48,236 bases of DNA from positions 1-48,236 of the forward strand of contig CAMCBD010000010.1 of assembly GCA_945872825.1 (NCBI GenBank), given 5' to 3'. The translations under genes were made by a program, and so were the position numbers. Below, piece after piece: positions 17,482-27,082 of the stretch (positions within the stretch are counted from its first letter, which is position 1; each line of letters starts with the position of its first letter). The notes beneath the pieces were generated by a model. That model was not told where the DNA came from and searched no databases. It was given only the letters and a program-made list of their open reading frames with translations. Source of the stretch: Nitrosomonas ureae (GTDB lineage Bacteria; Pseudomonadota; Gammaproteobacteria; Burkholderiales; Nitrosomonadaceae).

Positions 17482-18642
17482 ATGATCTATCAAGCAAACA
17501 ATCAGAAGCAAAGGGTTCTGGTCGATTTCGATCAGGCACTGGTGTGGTCGGTTGTGCTGTTGCTGAGTATTGGATTGATCATGATTTACTCAGCCTCCAT
17601 TGCGATTGCGGAGGCGCAATTTGGTGCCGACCGTGCCGGTTATTATTTATTGCGGCACAGCGCTTATTTGGCTGTCGGATTGCTGTTGGGATTGGTTACC
17701 TTTCAGGTGCCTATGCGGATATGGCAGAAATATGTCACCTATTTGTTTATGATCAGTGTCTTGATGCTGGCGCTGGTTCTGGTTCCCGGTATTGGTCATG
17801 AAGTGAATGGCAGCCAGCGCTGGATTTCGCTGTATGTGGTGAATATTCAGCCCTCTGAGTTTGTAAAGCTTTTCATGGTGTTGTATGCCGCTGATTATGT
17901 CAGCCGCAAGGCAGCCGATTTAAATTCTTTCCTGAAAGGGTTTCTTCCAATCACAGTAGTCCTGTCGATCGTGGGATTTTTATTGTTACTGGAACCTGAT
18001 TTCGGCGCATTTTTTGTAGTGACCGCGCTGGTTATGTCTATCCTGTTTCTGGGTGGCGTCAGTTTAAAAATATTCATTGCGCTGATCGGTATTCTGGCAA
18101 TTGGTTTGTACGAACTAATTTTGAGTTCAGAATACCGGATGGCCCGCGTGGTTGCATTTATGGATCCCTGGGCGGATCCATATGGAAAAGGCTATCAGTT
18201 GAGCCATGCACTCATCGCATTTGGCCGCGGCGAATGGTTTGGTGTCGGTTTGGGAGGCAGTGTCGAAAAACTATTCTATTTGCCTGAAGCGCATACCGAC
18301 TTCTTACTGTCGGTACTCGCTGAGGAGCTTGGGTTTGTTGGGGTAGCTGCAGTAATTGTATTGTTTATCTGGCTCATCATGCGCGCTTTTGTCATCGGCA
18401 GGCTGGCGGCAAAATTGGGTAACCCTTTTTCGGCCTTGGTAGCGCAAGGGATAGGTATCTGGATCGGTGTGCAAGCATTGATCAATATGGGCGTCAATAT
18501 GGGCGTTTTACCCACCAAAGGATTGACGTTACCGTTGCTAAGTTTTGGCGGTAGCAGTATCACGGCAAATTGCATTGCATTAGCAGTAATACTACGGATT
18601 GATTGGGAAAATCGTCAGCGGTTGAGGGGACTTAACGTATGA
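17482..18642 (+). CDS. ftsW: Septal peptidoglycan polymerase FtsW (SEDS family)
   Basis: A SEDS-family glycosyltransferase that polymerises lipid II at the septum together with FtsI. The product has 386 residues with about ten membrane helices. Typical pieces are YSASIAIAE near the N-terminus, [22 protein letters not shown], the large periplasmic-loop motif [18 protein letters not shown], and [10 protein letters not shown] close to the C-terminus. It starts three bases after murD, and its stop overlaps the murG start by four bases. FtsW rather than RodA is chosen because of its place in the division cluster. Confidence 0.95.
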   Translation: MIYQANNQKQRVLVDFDQALVWSVVLLLSIGLIMIYSASIAIAEAQFGADRAGYYLLRHSAYLAVGLLLGLVTFQVPMRIWQKYVTYLFMISVLMLALVLVPGIGHEVNGSQRWISLYVVNIQPSEFVKLFMVLYAADYVSRKAADLNSFLKGFLPITVVLSIVGFLLLLEPDFGAFFVVTALVMSILFLGGVSLKIFIALIGILAIGLYELILSSEYRMARVVAFMDPWADPYGKGYQLSHALIAFGRGEWFGVGLGGSVEKLFYLPEAHTDFLLSVLAEELGFVGVAAVIVLFIWLIMRAFVIGRLAAKLGNPFSALVAQGIGIWIGVQALINMGVNMGVLPTKGLTLPLLSFGGSSITANCIALAVILRIDWENRQRLRGLNV

Positions 18643-19730
18643 GCACGCATACCATTTTGATCATGGCAGGCGGCACCGGAGGGCATGTGTTTCCGGGATT
18701 GGCAGTAGCCGATTATCTGCGGCAAGCCGGATGGCGCGTCGTTTGGCTAGGAACTGAAGCGGGGATGGAGTTAAAGCTGGTACCGCAACATGGCTATGAA
18801 ACCGAAGTGATTAGTTTTTCCGGGTTACGGGGTAAGCGACTAATTGCCTGGTTGATGCTGCCGCTGCGGCTGCTCAAAGCGTTCTGGCAGAGTGTCCGGA
18901 TTATTCAGCGCGTGAAGCCTGATGTGGTTCTAGGTATGGGCGGTTATCCGGCATTCCCGGGTGGCATGATGGCATCACTGTTAAATAGGCCATTGGCGAT
19001 TCATGAACAGAATTCCGTAGCGGGGTTAACCAATAAGCTTTTGGCGAAGCTAGCGGATAAAATTTTTCTCGGATTTCCGGATGCCATTCTGGCTGATCCA
19101 GGAAAAACGATATGTTCTGGGAATCCGGTACGCGCAGAGATAATACAGATAGAAGCGCCTGAAAAACGCTTCCTGGGACGGCAAGGAAAACTGAATTTGC
19201 TTATCGTAGGCGGCAGTCTGGGTGCGCAAATCTTGAATACCACTGTGCCGGAAGCGCTTAAATTAATACCGGAGAATCAGCGTCCCGTGGTGGTGCAGCA
19301 AGCGGGTACAGCAAATCTGGAAGCAGTTAAAAAGACTTATGAAGAACTGCAACTGGACGGAGAAGTGATTTCATTTATCGATGACATGGCCAAACGCTAC
19401 GCAGCCTGTGATCTGGTGTTGTGCCGTGCCGGCGCACTGACCATTGCGGAATTAAGCGCAGCGGGCGTCGCCAGCATACTGGTGCCATATCCACATGCGG
19501 TGGATGACCATCAAACCAGTAATGCTAGATTTCTTTCTAGCCATGGCGCTGCCGTATTATTGCCACAAAGTGAATTGACTGCGCAGAACCTGGCTGAATT
19601 GCTGGCAAATTTGACACGGGAAGAATTGCTCGGTATGGCAATAGCTGCGCGCAGTATGGCAAAACCGGAAGCAACCCGAATCGTGGCTGAGGCCTGTATT
19701 GAACTAAGTGGAGCGCTGCATGAAGCATAA
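18639..19730 (+). CDS. murG: Lipid II synthase MurG
   Basis: A peripheral inner-membrane GT28 glycosyltransferase that adds GlcNAc to lipid I to make lipid II. The 363-residue protein has the N-terminal glycine loop [16 protein letters not shown] (residues 9-24), [22 protein letters not shown] and, in the C-terminal donor domain, [11 protein letters not shown] and [12 protein letters not shown]. It starts on the ftsW stop. Its last codons overlap the murC start, and the GTGGAG within its end serves as the likely ribosome binding site for murC. Confidence 0.96.
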   Translation: MSTHTILIMAGGTGGHVFPGLAVADYLRQAGWRVVWLGTEAGMELKLVPQHGYETEVISFSGLRGKRLIAWLMLPLRLLKAFWQSVRIIQRVKPDVVLGMGGYPAFPGGMMASLLNRPLAIHEQNSVAGLTNKLLAKLADKIFLGFPDAILADPGKTICSGNPVRAEIIQIEAPEKRFLGRQGKLNLLIVGGSLGAQILNTTVPEALKLIPENQRPVVVQQAGTANLEAVKKTYEELQLDGEVISFIDDMAKRYAACDLVLCRAGALTIAELSAAGVASILVPYPHAVDDHQTSNARFLSSHGAAVLLPQSELTAQNLAELLANLTREELLGMAIAARSMAKPEATRIVAEACIELSGALHEA

Positions 19731-21147
19731 AGTCAAACACATTCATTTTGTTGGTATTGGTGGCGCGGGCATGAGCGGTATTGCCGAAGTTTTCGTTAAT
19801 CTGGGTTATCAGGTCAGCGGCTCAGATCTGATGGACAATCAGGTAACTCAACGCTTAGCCAGACTGGGTATAAAGGTATATGTTGGCCATACAAGCCAGC
19901 AAATAGCCGGGGCAGACGTAGTGGTTATCTCGACCGCAGTCAAACCGGACAACCCTGAAGTGATTGCAGCCAAAAACAAGAATATTCCCGTTGTTCCGCG
20001 TGCATTGATGCTGGCGGAATTGCTCAGGTTACGTAGTGGCATAGCAATTGCCGGCACACATGGCAAAACTACCACCACCAGTTTGATTGCCAGCATACTG
20101 GCGACGGCAGACATGGATCCCACATTTGTTATCGGTGGAAAACTGCAAGCGGCAGGCTGTCATGCGAAATTAGGAAGCGGTGAATTCATTGTCGTCGAAG
20201 CAGATGAATCGGATGCTTCATTTTTGTATTTGCAGCCAATTCTGACCGTGGTGACAAATATCGATGAAGATCATATGGAAACTTATGGTCATGACTTCAA
20301 TCGATTAAAACAAACATTTGTAGAATTTGTACAGCACCTGCCCTTTTACGGAATGGCCGTGGTGTGTGTGGATGATGCCAATGTGCGTGAAGTGATGCCG
20401 ACTATTACGAAACCTATTACCACGTATGGGTTGGCCGAAGATGCGCAAGTCCGCGCCATCAACATTCAGTATGCTAATCATCAGATGAAGTTCACTGCCG
20501 TGGTCGGCGTTAATGGTTCAGCTCGTAAACTGGAGATCACCCTGAATTTACCCGGCTTGCATAATATACAGAATGCACTGGCAGCAATTGCGGTTGCCAA
20601 CGAGATCGGTGTGCCGGATGTGGCGATTGTCAAGGCGTTATCAGAATTCAAAGGGGTGGAAAGACGTTTTCAACAATATGGAGAAATTAAATTATCCGCG
20701 CAGAAGAGCTTTGCGCTTGTTGATGACTATGGTCATCATCCGGCTGAAATGGAAGCAACCATCAAAGCAGCTCACGGTGCCTTTCCGGGCCGACGATTGG
20801 TAGTGGCATTTCAGCCGCATCGCTACACACGTACCCGAGATGCGTTCGAGGGATTCACCCGGGTTTTATCTCAAGTAGATGTATTGCTGCTCACTGAAGT
20901 TTATCCGGCTGGCGAAGATCCCATCGTTGCAGCGGATAGTAAATCATTGGCACGCTCAATTCGCGTGCAGGGAAAAGTAGAACCTATTTATATTGAAGAA
21001 GTGGATGATTTGCCACCCGCCATACTGAATATTGTGCAAGATAGCGATGTTGTGCTGGTGATGGGAGCCGGTTCTGTGGCAAAAGTAGCGCCGTATATTG
21101 CCCAATTCCGGAACAAGTTGATTGTTGTTAATGGTTATGAATTCTGA
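19720..21147 (+). CDS. murC: UDP-MurNAc:L-alanine ligase MurC
   Basis: The first amino-acid ligase of the pathway, adding L-alanine to UDP-MurNAc. Signatures are [15 protein letters not shown] (about 8-22), [33 protein letters not shown] and [11 protein letters not shown]. The ATG at 19720 gives 475 residues. A GTG at 19708 would add four, but the GTGGAG at 19708-19713 is better read as the ribosome binding site six bases before the ATG. It overlaps murG by 11 bases and is followed closely by murB. Confidence 0.95.
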   Translation: MKHKVKHIHFVGIGGAGMSGIAEVFVNLGYQVSGSDLMDNQVTQRLARLGIKVYVGHTSQQIAGADVVVISTAVKPDNPEVIAAKNKNIPVVPRALMLAELLRLRSGIAIAGTHGKTTTTSLIASILATADMDPTFVIGGKLQAAGCHAKLGSGEFIVVEADESDASFLYLQPILTVVTNIDEDHMETYGHDFNRLKQTFVEFVQHLPFYGMAVVCVDDANVREVMPTITKPITTYGLAEDAQVRAINIQYANHQMKFTAVVGVNGSARKLEITLNLPGLHNIQNALAAIAVANEIGVPDVAIVKALSEFKGVERRFQQYGEIKLSAQKSFALVDDYGHHPAEMEATIKAAHGAFPGRRLVVAFQPHRYTRTRDAFEGFTRVLSQVDVLLLTEVYPAGEDPIVAADSKSLARSIRVQGKVEPIYIEEVDDLPPAILNIVQDSDVVLVMGAGSVAKVAPYIAQFRNKLIVVNGYEF

Positions 21148-21193
21148 GAATCAATGGGAAATGGTCAGTTTGTTACTAAATGCAAGGTTTGCC

Positions 21194-22150
21194 ATGTCAG
21201 TAACCGATCTAGTGACCGGTGATACGCGCATGCCTGTTTTGCGTGGTGAAATACGTTCCGATGAACCCATGAGCAAGCATACTTCCTGGCGTGTTGGAGG
21301 ACATGCGGATCATTATTACATCCCGGCGGATTTGGATGATTTTACAAATTTCCTGCAAGGATCACCACATGAATCCATTACTGTCATCGGATTGGGCAGC
21401 AATTTATTGGTTAGGGATGGCGGTTTGCGCGGTACGGTGGTAGCACTGCATGCACAATTAAATGATTTGCGATTGATTGAGCAGAATCAATCCGGCGGAC
21501 TCATTTATGCAGGCGCCGGTGTGGCCTGTGCGAAAGTTGCACGATTTGCCGCCAGGCATAATCTGGCCGGTGCAGAGTTTCTGGCAGGGATACCTGGCAC
21601 AGTGGGCGGAGCATTGGCAATGAATGCCGGGTGCTATGGATCAGAGATTTGGGAAATTGTTGCTCAGCCGCAGATCATCAATCGCAGCGGACATATATTT
21701 ATTCGCCAAGCGGGTGAGTACACGATTGGCTATCGCAGCGTAGAACTGCAACACGAATTGACCAGCACGATTGAGCCAGAATGGTTTGCCGGCGGGTATC
21801 TCAGATTGCCGCATGGGGAACAGACAGAATCGCGGCAACGCATTAAGCAGCTGCTGACACAACGCGTGGACAGTCAACCGCTCAATCAGCCGAATGCAGG
21901 TTCAGTATTTCGCAACCCCCCGGAGGATTATGCAGCGCGTTTAATTGAAGCCTGTGGTTTGAAAGGATGTAGTATCGGCGGCGCCATGGTTTCACCCAAA
22001 CATGCCAATTTCATTGTCAATACCGGCAATGCCACTGCAACAGACATTGAAGCCTTGATCCTGATGGTGCAAAGTAGAGTAATGAAAGCAACGGGTATCG
22101 AGTTGCGCCAGGAAGTCCGGATCATCGGCGATGCCAGGAGACTTACGTAG
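21194..22150 (+). CDS. murB: UDP-N-acetylenolpyruvoylglucosamine reductase MurB
   Basis: An FAD/NADPH enzyme that reduces the enolpyruvyl group to give UDP-MurNAc. It has the FAD-binding segment [60 protein letters not shown], and the C-terminal NAGSVFRNP with the general-acid Ser, then [15 protein letters not shown]. It has the Tyr-loop form (GYRSVELQ) of type I enzymes. The start is uncertain: the ATG at 21194 has AAGG six bases upstream and gives 318 residues, whereas ATGs at 21137 and 21161 are also in frame and 21137 would overlap murC. The stop overlaps the ddl GTG by one base. Confidence 0.93.
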   Translation: MSVTDLVTGDTRMPVLRGEIRSDEPMSKHTSWRVGGHADHYYIPADLDDFTNFLQGSPHESITVIGLGSNLLVRDGGLRGTVVALHAQLNDLRLIEQNQSGGLIYAGAGVACAKVARFAARHNLAGAEFLAGIPGTVGGALAMNAGCYGSEIWEIVAQPQIINRSGHIFIRQAGEYTIGYRSVELQHELTSTIEPEWFAGGYLRLPHGEQTESRQRIKQLLTQRVDSQPLNQPNAGSVFRNPPEDYAARLIEACGLKGCSIGGAMVSPKHANFIVNTGNATATDIEALILMVQSRVMKATGIELRQEVRIIGDARRLT

Positions 22151-23067
22151 TGATAACGCATAACTTCGGCAAAGTAGCTGTTCTACTCGGCGGCCGTTCT
22201 GCAGAGCGTGAAATATCACTGCAAAGCGGGCAAGCTGTTCTGGATGCGCTGCGTAGAAGTAGCGTCGATGCGCATCCATTCGATCCGGCAGACCAAGCAT
22301 TGGAAGAACTTTTACATCAAGGCTTCAATAGAGCGTTTATCGCGCTGCACGGACGCTTTGGTGAAGATGGCACAATCCAGGGTGTGCTGGAATGGCTGGG
22401 ATTGCCTTATACCGGCAGTGGTGTCATGGCCAGTGCACTCGCCATGGATAAATGGCGCACCAAATTGATCTGGCAGGCAACGGGTATTCAATCGCCGCGC
22501 TATGAGTTGTTGCAAGCTGACAGTAACTTTAAACAAATCGCTGAAACCTTAGGATTACCGCTGATTGTTAAACCAGCGCGGGAAGGATCCACGATTGGTT
22601 TGAGTAAAGTGCATCGCCAGCAGGATTTGGCAGCAGCGTATCAATTGGCCGCACAGCATGATGGGCTGGTGCTCGCTGAAGAATTCATTGCGGGAACGGA
22701 ATTGACAGTTGCTATTCTGGGAGAAACACCACTGCCAGTCGTGAAAATTGAAATCGCCGGTGAGCTTTATGATTATGAAGCTAAGTATTTCTCGAATGAA
22801 ACGAAGTACTTCTGCCCAAGCGGTTTACCGGATGAATTGGAATCGATAATCCAGAGTCAAGCATTGCGGGCTTATCAGGTGTTGGGTTGTCAGGGCTGGG
22901 GAAGGGTTGATTTGATCTTAAGTCAAACCAATCAATTTTATTTTCTTGAGGCGAACACTTCGCCTGGAATGACTAGCCACAGTCTGGTACCGATGGCAGC
23001 CAGGACAGCCGGAATTTCGTTTGAGGATCTGGTTTTGAGAATATTGGATTTATCGCATGTGGAATAA
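22150..23067 (+). CDS. ddl: D-alanine:D-alanine ligase
   Basis: Makes the D-Ala-D-Ala used by MurF. It is a 305-residue ATP-grasp enzyme of DdlB type. [18 protein letters not shown] lies near the N-terminus, followed by [44 protein letters not shown], and the metal-binding [16 protein letters not shown] at the end. It opens with GTG at the last base of murB and overlaps the ftsQ start by 11 bases. The catalytic set (Glu in EREIS, Arg/Gly loop, Asn in NTSPG) is intact. Confidence 0.95.
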   Translation: MITHNFGKVAVLLGGRSAEREISLQSGQAVLDALRRSSVDAHPFDPADQALEELLHQGFNRAFIALHGRFGEDGTIQGVLEWLGLPYTGSGVMASALAMDKWRTKLIWQATGIQSPRYELLQADSNFKQIAETLGLPLIVKPAREGSTIGLSKVHRQQDLAAAYQLAAQHDGLVLAEEFIAGTELTVAILGETPLPVVKIEIAGELYDYEAKYFSNETKYFCPSGLPDELESIIQSQALRAYQVLGCQGWGRVDLILSQTNQFYFLEANTSPGMTSHSLVPMAARTAGISFEDLVLRILDLSHVE

Positions 23068-23833
23068 CCATCACGCTTTGGATTTGTTAGCAAAGATCCT
23101 ATTTGTTTTAGTGACGATGGCGGTATTGTATGCAATCAGTTTGCAGCTTATCAAGCCGCCCTTATTCCCAATTAAAGAGATTAATGTGCAAGCTGTACAG
23201 GGTGCAGAGAAAGATGATACGAAATTACACCATATTACTCATGAACAGATCGAGCAACTTATTAGAAACGAAATTGAAGGAAACTTTATTTCGGTTAATC
23301 TAACTGCAGTGCGAGAAGCATTTGTAAAATTACCCTGGGTTCGTGATGCCAGAGTAAACAGAAAATGGCCCGATGGTCTGAATGTAATACTGGAAGAGCA
23401 TCAGGCATTGGCGTACTGGGGAAGTCATGCGCTGGTCAATACTTACGGCGAGGTATTCCGGGTTACCGTAGAAATGGATCTGCCTGTTTTTACTGGACCC
23501 AATGAAGCCAGTGCGTACGAAGTCGCGCTGCAATATGCGCGTTTCAATAAAATACTGGTGCCATTACAGCAGCATATTGCGGAGATAAACCTGACTCCAC
23601 GCTATGCTTGGCGTATTCAACTAAACACCGGAACAATACTGGAGTTAGGACGAAATGAGATAGAGGAAAGACTTACCCGCTATGTTTCAGTATATAACCA
23701 CAGTATTGCTCGACTAAATCAACAAGAACCGCTGGCATATGTCGATTTGCGTTATCCAAATGGTTTTGCTATCCGCATGCCTGAAGTAATGCAGCATGTA
23801 CCACGTAAATCCGGCACGAGGAGAGAAACGTGA
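23057..23833 (+). CDS. ftsQ: Cell division protein FtsQ
   Basis: A bitopic divisome protein linking FtsA/FtsZ-side components to FtsL and FtsB. The product has 258 residues: a short cytoplasmic tail, a membrane helix at about 11-30, a POTRA domain (about 38-110, [15 protein letters not shown] and then [22 protein letters not shown]), and the beta domain ending in [15 protein letters not shown], the usual FtsQ close. Its start lies inside ddl. It is followed by 20 bases and then ftsA, the canonical ftsQ-ftsA-ftsZ order. Confidence 0.93.
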   Translation: MWNNHHALDLLAKILFVLVTMAVLYAISLQLIKPPLFPIKEINVQAVQGAEKDDTKLHHITHEQIEQLIRNEIEGNFISVNLTAVREAFVKLPWVRDARVNRKWPDGLNVILEEHQALAYWGSHALVNTYGEVFRVTVEMDLPVFTGPNEASAYEVALQYARFNKILVPLQQHIAEINLTPRYAWRIQLNTGTILELGRNEIEERLTRYVSVYNHSIARLNQQEPLAYVDLRYPNGFAIRMPEVMQHVPRKSGTRRET

Positions 23834-23853
23834 GACCAGGGAGATGGAGCTAG

Positions 23854-25092
23854 ATGAATAAAGCGAGAGAAAATAGAAATTTGGTTGTCGGCCTAGACAT
23901 TGGCACATCAAAAATTGTGACCATCGTCGCGGAGATTATTCCAGAAGGCGGCTTTGAGGTGATTGGTTTAGGCAGCCATCCCTCACGCGGATTGAAAAAA
24001 GGTGTGGTGGCCAATATCGAAACAACGGTGAATGCCATTCAGCGCGCGTTAGAAGAAGCGGAATTGATGGCGGATTGTAAGATTCATGAAGTTTATACTG
24101 GAATAGCCGGCAGTCATATCAAAGGCTTTAATTCAGATGGCATGGTGCCCATTAAGGACAAAGAAGTCACCGAAAAAGACGTGGAACGGGTGATGGAAGC
24201 GGCAAAGGCTGTGAACATACCGGCTGATCAGCAAATCCTGCACATCCTGAATCAGGAATTCATTATTGACGGCCAGGAAGATGTACGTGAACCGGTGGGT
24301 ATGAGCGGCATACGACTGGAAGTAAAAGTGCATATTGTGACCGGTGCAGTATCTGCCGCTCAGAATATCGTGAAATGTGTCCATCGATGCGGCCTGGAAG
24401 TTCGAGATTTAATTTTGCAACCATTGGCATCTGCGATGGCCGTTCTGTCCGACGATGAAAAAGATTTGGGTGTCTGCTTAGTGGATATCGGCGGCGGAAC
24501 AACAGATATCGCGGTATTTACACATGGGGCGATCCGGCATACCGCAGTCATTCCAATCGCAGGCGATCAAATAACCAATGATATTGCGATGGCATTACGT
24601 ACCCCGACAAAGAGTGCTGAAGATATCAAGTGCCGCTACGGGTGTGCATTAAGAAGTCTTGCCGATACGCAAGAGATGGTGGAAGTGCCCGATGTGGGTA
24701 ATCGCGGTTCGCGCCAGTTGTCCAAACAAACCCTAGCTGAAGTGATTGAGCCCCGTGCGGAGGAACTCTACTGTCTGGTGCAAGCCGAGTTACGCCGCAG
24801 CGGGTTTGAAGAACTACTGTCATCAGGAATCGTAATAACGGGCGGATCGGCTTCATTACGCGGCATGGTGGAATTGGGCGAAGAAATCTTTCATATGCCC
24901 GTGCGATTAGGCCTACCCAATTATCATGGCAATTTAAAGGAAGTGATCCATACGCCTCGATACTCGACAGGTATTGGTTTAATTCTGGCCGGTATCGAGC
25001 AGATGCAGCATCAACAGGGTTCAAGAATGCAGGGAGGTTCTGCCAAGCAGATTTTTTCCAGAATGAAGGGGTGGTTTCAAAGAAATTTTTAA
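23854..25092 (+). CDS. ftsA: Cell division protein FtsA
   Basis: An actin-like ATPase that tethers FtsZ to the membrane. The product has 412 residues. It shows VVGLDIGTSKIVTIVAE (phosphate-1 loop), the 1C-domain region with VEANI-type GVVANIETTVNAI, VDIGGGTTDIAVF (phosphate-2) and GIVITGGSASLRGM (adenosine motif). It ends in an amphipathic basic helix (SRMKGWFQRNF), the membrane-targeting sequence. A GGAG at 23843-23846 serves as ribosome binding site. It is complete and typical. Confidence 0.96.
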   Translation: MNKARENRNLVVGLDIGTSKIVTIVAEIIPEGGFEVIGLGSHPSRGLKKGVVANIETTVNAIQRALEEAELMADCKIHEVYTGIAGSHIKGFNSDGMVPIKDKEVTEKDVERVMEAAKAVNIPADQQILHILNQEFIIDGQEDVREPVGMSGIRLEVKVHIVTGAVSAAQNIVKCVHRCGLEVRDLILQPLASAMAVLSDDEKDLGVCLVDIGGGTTDIAVFTHGAIRHTAVIPIAGDQITNDIAMALRTPTKSAEDIKCRYGCALRSLADTQEMVEVPDVGNRGSRQLSKQTLAEVIEPRAEELYCLVQAELRRSGFEELLSSGIVITGGSASLRGMVELGEEIFHMPVRLGLPNYHGNLKEVIHTPRYSTGIGLILAGIEQMQHQQGSRMQGGSAKQIFSRMKGWFQRNF

Positions 25093-25160
25093 TTAGAAAT
25101 TTCAAGGGTTGTATTTGCAGTCAAGCGGCTTTAATTTCAATGTACTAAAGGAGAAACATT

Positions 25161-26312
25161 ATGTTCGAAATCATGAATAACGATACTCAAGAGGCAGTCA
25201 TCAAAGTTGTTGGTGTTGGTGGTTGCGGAAGCAATGCAGTGGACCATATGATCCAGAATGGTATGCAAGGCGTTGAGTTCATCAGTATGAATACTGATGC
25301 GCAAGCATTGAAAGGAAATAAAGCGCCAACAATACTGCAACTGGGTACAGGTATTACCAAAGGATTAGGTGCAGGGGCAAATCCTGAAATTGGACGTGAA
25401 GCCGCACTGGAAGATCGTGACCGGATTGCCGAGTTGATTCAGGGTGCGGATATGCTGTTTATCACCGCAGGTATGGGGGGTGGAACAGGGACAGGTGCAG
25501 CGCCCGTTGTCGCACAAGTTGCCAAAGAAATGGGTATTCTAACCGTCGCTGTTGTCAGTAAGCCATTTGCATTTGAAGGAAAACGCCTGGTAGCCGCTAA
25601 GGCAGGAATGGAAGCACTCTCACAGCACGTTGATTCATTGATCGTGATCCCTAACGATAAACTGATGATGGTGTTAGGTAATGATATCTCCATGCTGGAT
25701 GCATTTAAAGCTGCCAACGATGTGCTGTATGGTGCAGTAGCCGGTATCGCGGAAGTCATTAATTGTCCGGGTTTGGTTAACGTCGACTTTGCTGACGTCA
25801 AAACCGTGATGTCAGAAATGGGTATGGCAATGATGGGATCCGCAATAGCGATGGGTGTTGATCGCGCGCGCGTTGCAGCAGAGCGTGCTGTTTCAAGTCC
25901 TCTGTTAGAAGATATTTCCCTGGCTGGCGCGCGTGGTATTTTGGTAAATATCACCGCCAGTCAATCACTGAAAATGCGCGAAGTTCATGAAGTGATGAAT
26001 ACGATTAAAGATCTCACCGCTGAAGATGCAACAATTATTGTGGGCACAGTGATTGATGAAAATATGGCCGATAATTTGCGCGTAACCATAGTCGCGACCG
26101 GGCTTGGCAGTCTAGTCAGCCAGAGCCAGAATACACCGTTGACTGTTATCCATAACCGCACTGGAACCGATGACAGGGATTCAATTTATTCAGCAGAAGA
26201 GCCAGCCGTCATGCGTACAGGTAGAAGAAGCAATGCCACCGTAGCAGCGATGCGTCAATCCGGTGTTGATCCCATGGATATTCCGGCTTTCTTGAGAAGG
26301 CAAGCGGATTAA
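25161..26312 (+). CDS. ftsZ: Cell division GTPase FtsZ
   Basis: A tubulin-like GTPase forming the Z ring. The product has 383 residues. The GTP-binding core has VGVGGCGSNAVDHMI, NTDAQAL and the tubulin signature GMGGGTGTGAAPVVA. A variable linker and the conserved C-terminal peptide (DIPAFLRRQAD) that contacts FtsA and ZipA complete it. The start is set by AAAGGAG at 25147-25153, seven bases before the ATG. It is the last gene of the cluster and is followed by a strong hairpin. The 68-bp gap after ftsA leaves room for a separate ribosome site but shows no clear promoter. Confidence 0.97.
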   Translation: MFEIMNNDTQEAVIKVVGVGGCGSNAVDHMIQNGMQGVEFISMNTDAQALKGNKAPTILQLGTGITKGLGAGANPEIGREAALEDRDRIAELIQGADMLFITAGMGGGTGTGAAPVVAQVAKEMGILTVAVVSKPFAFEGKRLVAAKAGMEALSQHVDSLIVIPNDKLMMVLGNDISMLDAFKAANDVLYGAVAGIAEVINCPGLVNVDFADVKTVMSEMGMAMMGSAIAMGVDRARVAAERAVSSPLLEDISLAGARGILVNITASQSLKMREVHEVMNTIKDLTAEDATIIVGTVIDENMADNLRVTIVATGLGSLVSQSQNTPLTVIHNRTGTDDRDSIYSAEEPAVMRTGRRSNATVAAMRQSGVDPMDIPAFLRRQAD

Positions 26313-26327
26313 ATTGAAAGTAGTCTT

Positions 26328-26357
26328 ACAACCCTGTTGGACTACCAACAGGGTTGT
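26328..26357 (+). terminator. Transcription terminator of the dcw cluster
   Basis: A perfect 13-bp inverted repeat, ACAACCCTGTTGG and its complement, encloses a 4-base loop (ACTA), starting 15 bases after the ftsZ stop. It is followed by a short T-rich stretch (TTCTT). The long uninterrupted stem makes termination likely even though the U tract is weak. Confidence 0.8.
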
Positions 26358-26565
26358 TCTTGCAAATTTATAGCAGTGAGAAGGCTGGAAAAGAATCTGC
26401 TAACCCAGACGTAGCGATGATCTAAGGGTGTGTAAACGAATATTTCGTCGTTATTTAATTCACTTCTGTGAAAAGGGATTGGAAGGACTGATTATTTTTT
26501 AATCAAGAAAATTAGTCTTTCTCGTTTACTTAATGATATGTCCGCGATCATCACCATCTCCTTTA

Positions 26566-26707
26566 GCAGGCCGTTGAAAAACGTTTTCGAAGCAGCCGAT
26601 GCAAGGCAAAAACAGACGAAAAAGCGCAGTTTATGCTTAATAAATGAGCATTTTGAGTCTGTTTTTAACACCGCAGCGGCAACGCAGATAGTTTTTCAAC
26701 GGCCTGT
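26566..26707. mobile_element. MITE-like element with 16-bp terminal inverted repeats
   Basis: CAGGCCGTTGAAAAAC at 26567-26582 is matched exactly by its reverse complement at 26691-26706. An internal pair, AAAAACAGAC / GTCTGTTTTT, and a central TGCT...AGCA loop let the whole 142 bp fold as one imperfect hairpin. TA dinucleotides flank both ends (26564-26565 and 26708-26709), as expected for a TA target duplication. It has no coding capacity of its own. This is the structure of a non-autonomous miniature inverted-repeat element. Confidence 0.75.
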
Positions 26708-26709
26708 TA

Positions 26710-27017
26710 GGCGTGAGTGAGGTAAAACGTACGCCTTGCGTTTCATATCCTGGAATTGCTATAAACACTGCAATTGAAGTGTCTGCTGTAATTTTAAACG
26801 CACCGCCTGCTCTCATTATATTTCCATTCTCCGGCTTGAGTGGAACGGCTTTCCGCTCACCATCCTTGGCAGTTAACTCTAAATGAACGGGACCTGCTGC
26901 ACGAAGTTGGCCGCCTGCAGTGCAACGGTAGCCAAATACACATCAGTATGCGCCCAAGCAAGCTGTGACAACACCACTATCGCGCTTAAAAACTGATGTA
27001 ACGATTTGTTTTAGCAT
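26710..27017 (-). pseudogene. Decayed copper-cluster periplasmic protein gene
   Basis: Reading the minus strand from an ATG at 27017 (GGGGA just upstream) gives pieces in three frames: MLKQIVTSVFK, then AIVVLSQLAWAHTDVYLATVA after one extra base, then GGQLRAAGPVHLELTAKDGE and RKAVPLKPENGNIMRAGGA, ending ITADTSIAVFIAIPGYETQG and RFTSLTP. A signal peptide ending near AWA-HTD, then GGQ(L)R.AGP.HLEL, recalls small periplasmic proteins found beside copper genes. The middle appears deleted and two frameshifts are needed, so it is not functional. It lies 65 bases downstream of the CopD-fusion gene in the same orientation, and the MITE sits at its 3' end. The family assignment is from memory. Confidence 0.55.
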
Positions 27018-27082
27018 CAATTTCCCCACAGATTATTAGTTAAGACAAGAAGAATGGCCAAAGCGATAAGAAACTTACTGCA

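Noticed and set aside
25439..25954. 171-codon minus-strand frame within ftsZ
   Set aside because: Serine/isoleucine/proline-rich shadow of a highly conserved coding sequence.
26432..26529. GTAAACGA / TCGTTTAC 8-bp inverted arms about 80 bp apart
   Set aside because: Short arms, no flanking duplication and no internal pairing; chance is a sufficient explanation in AT-rich intergenic DNA.
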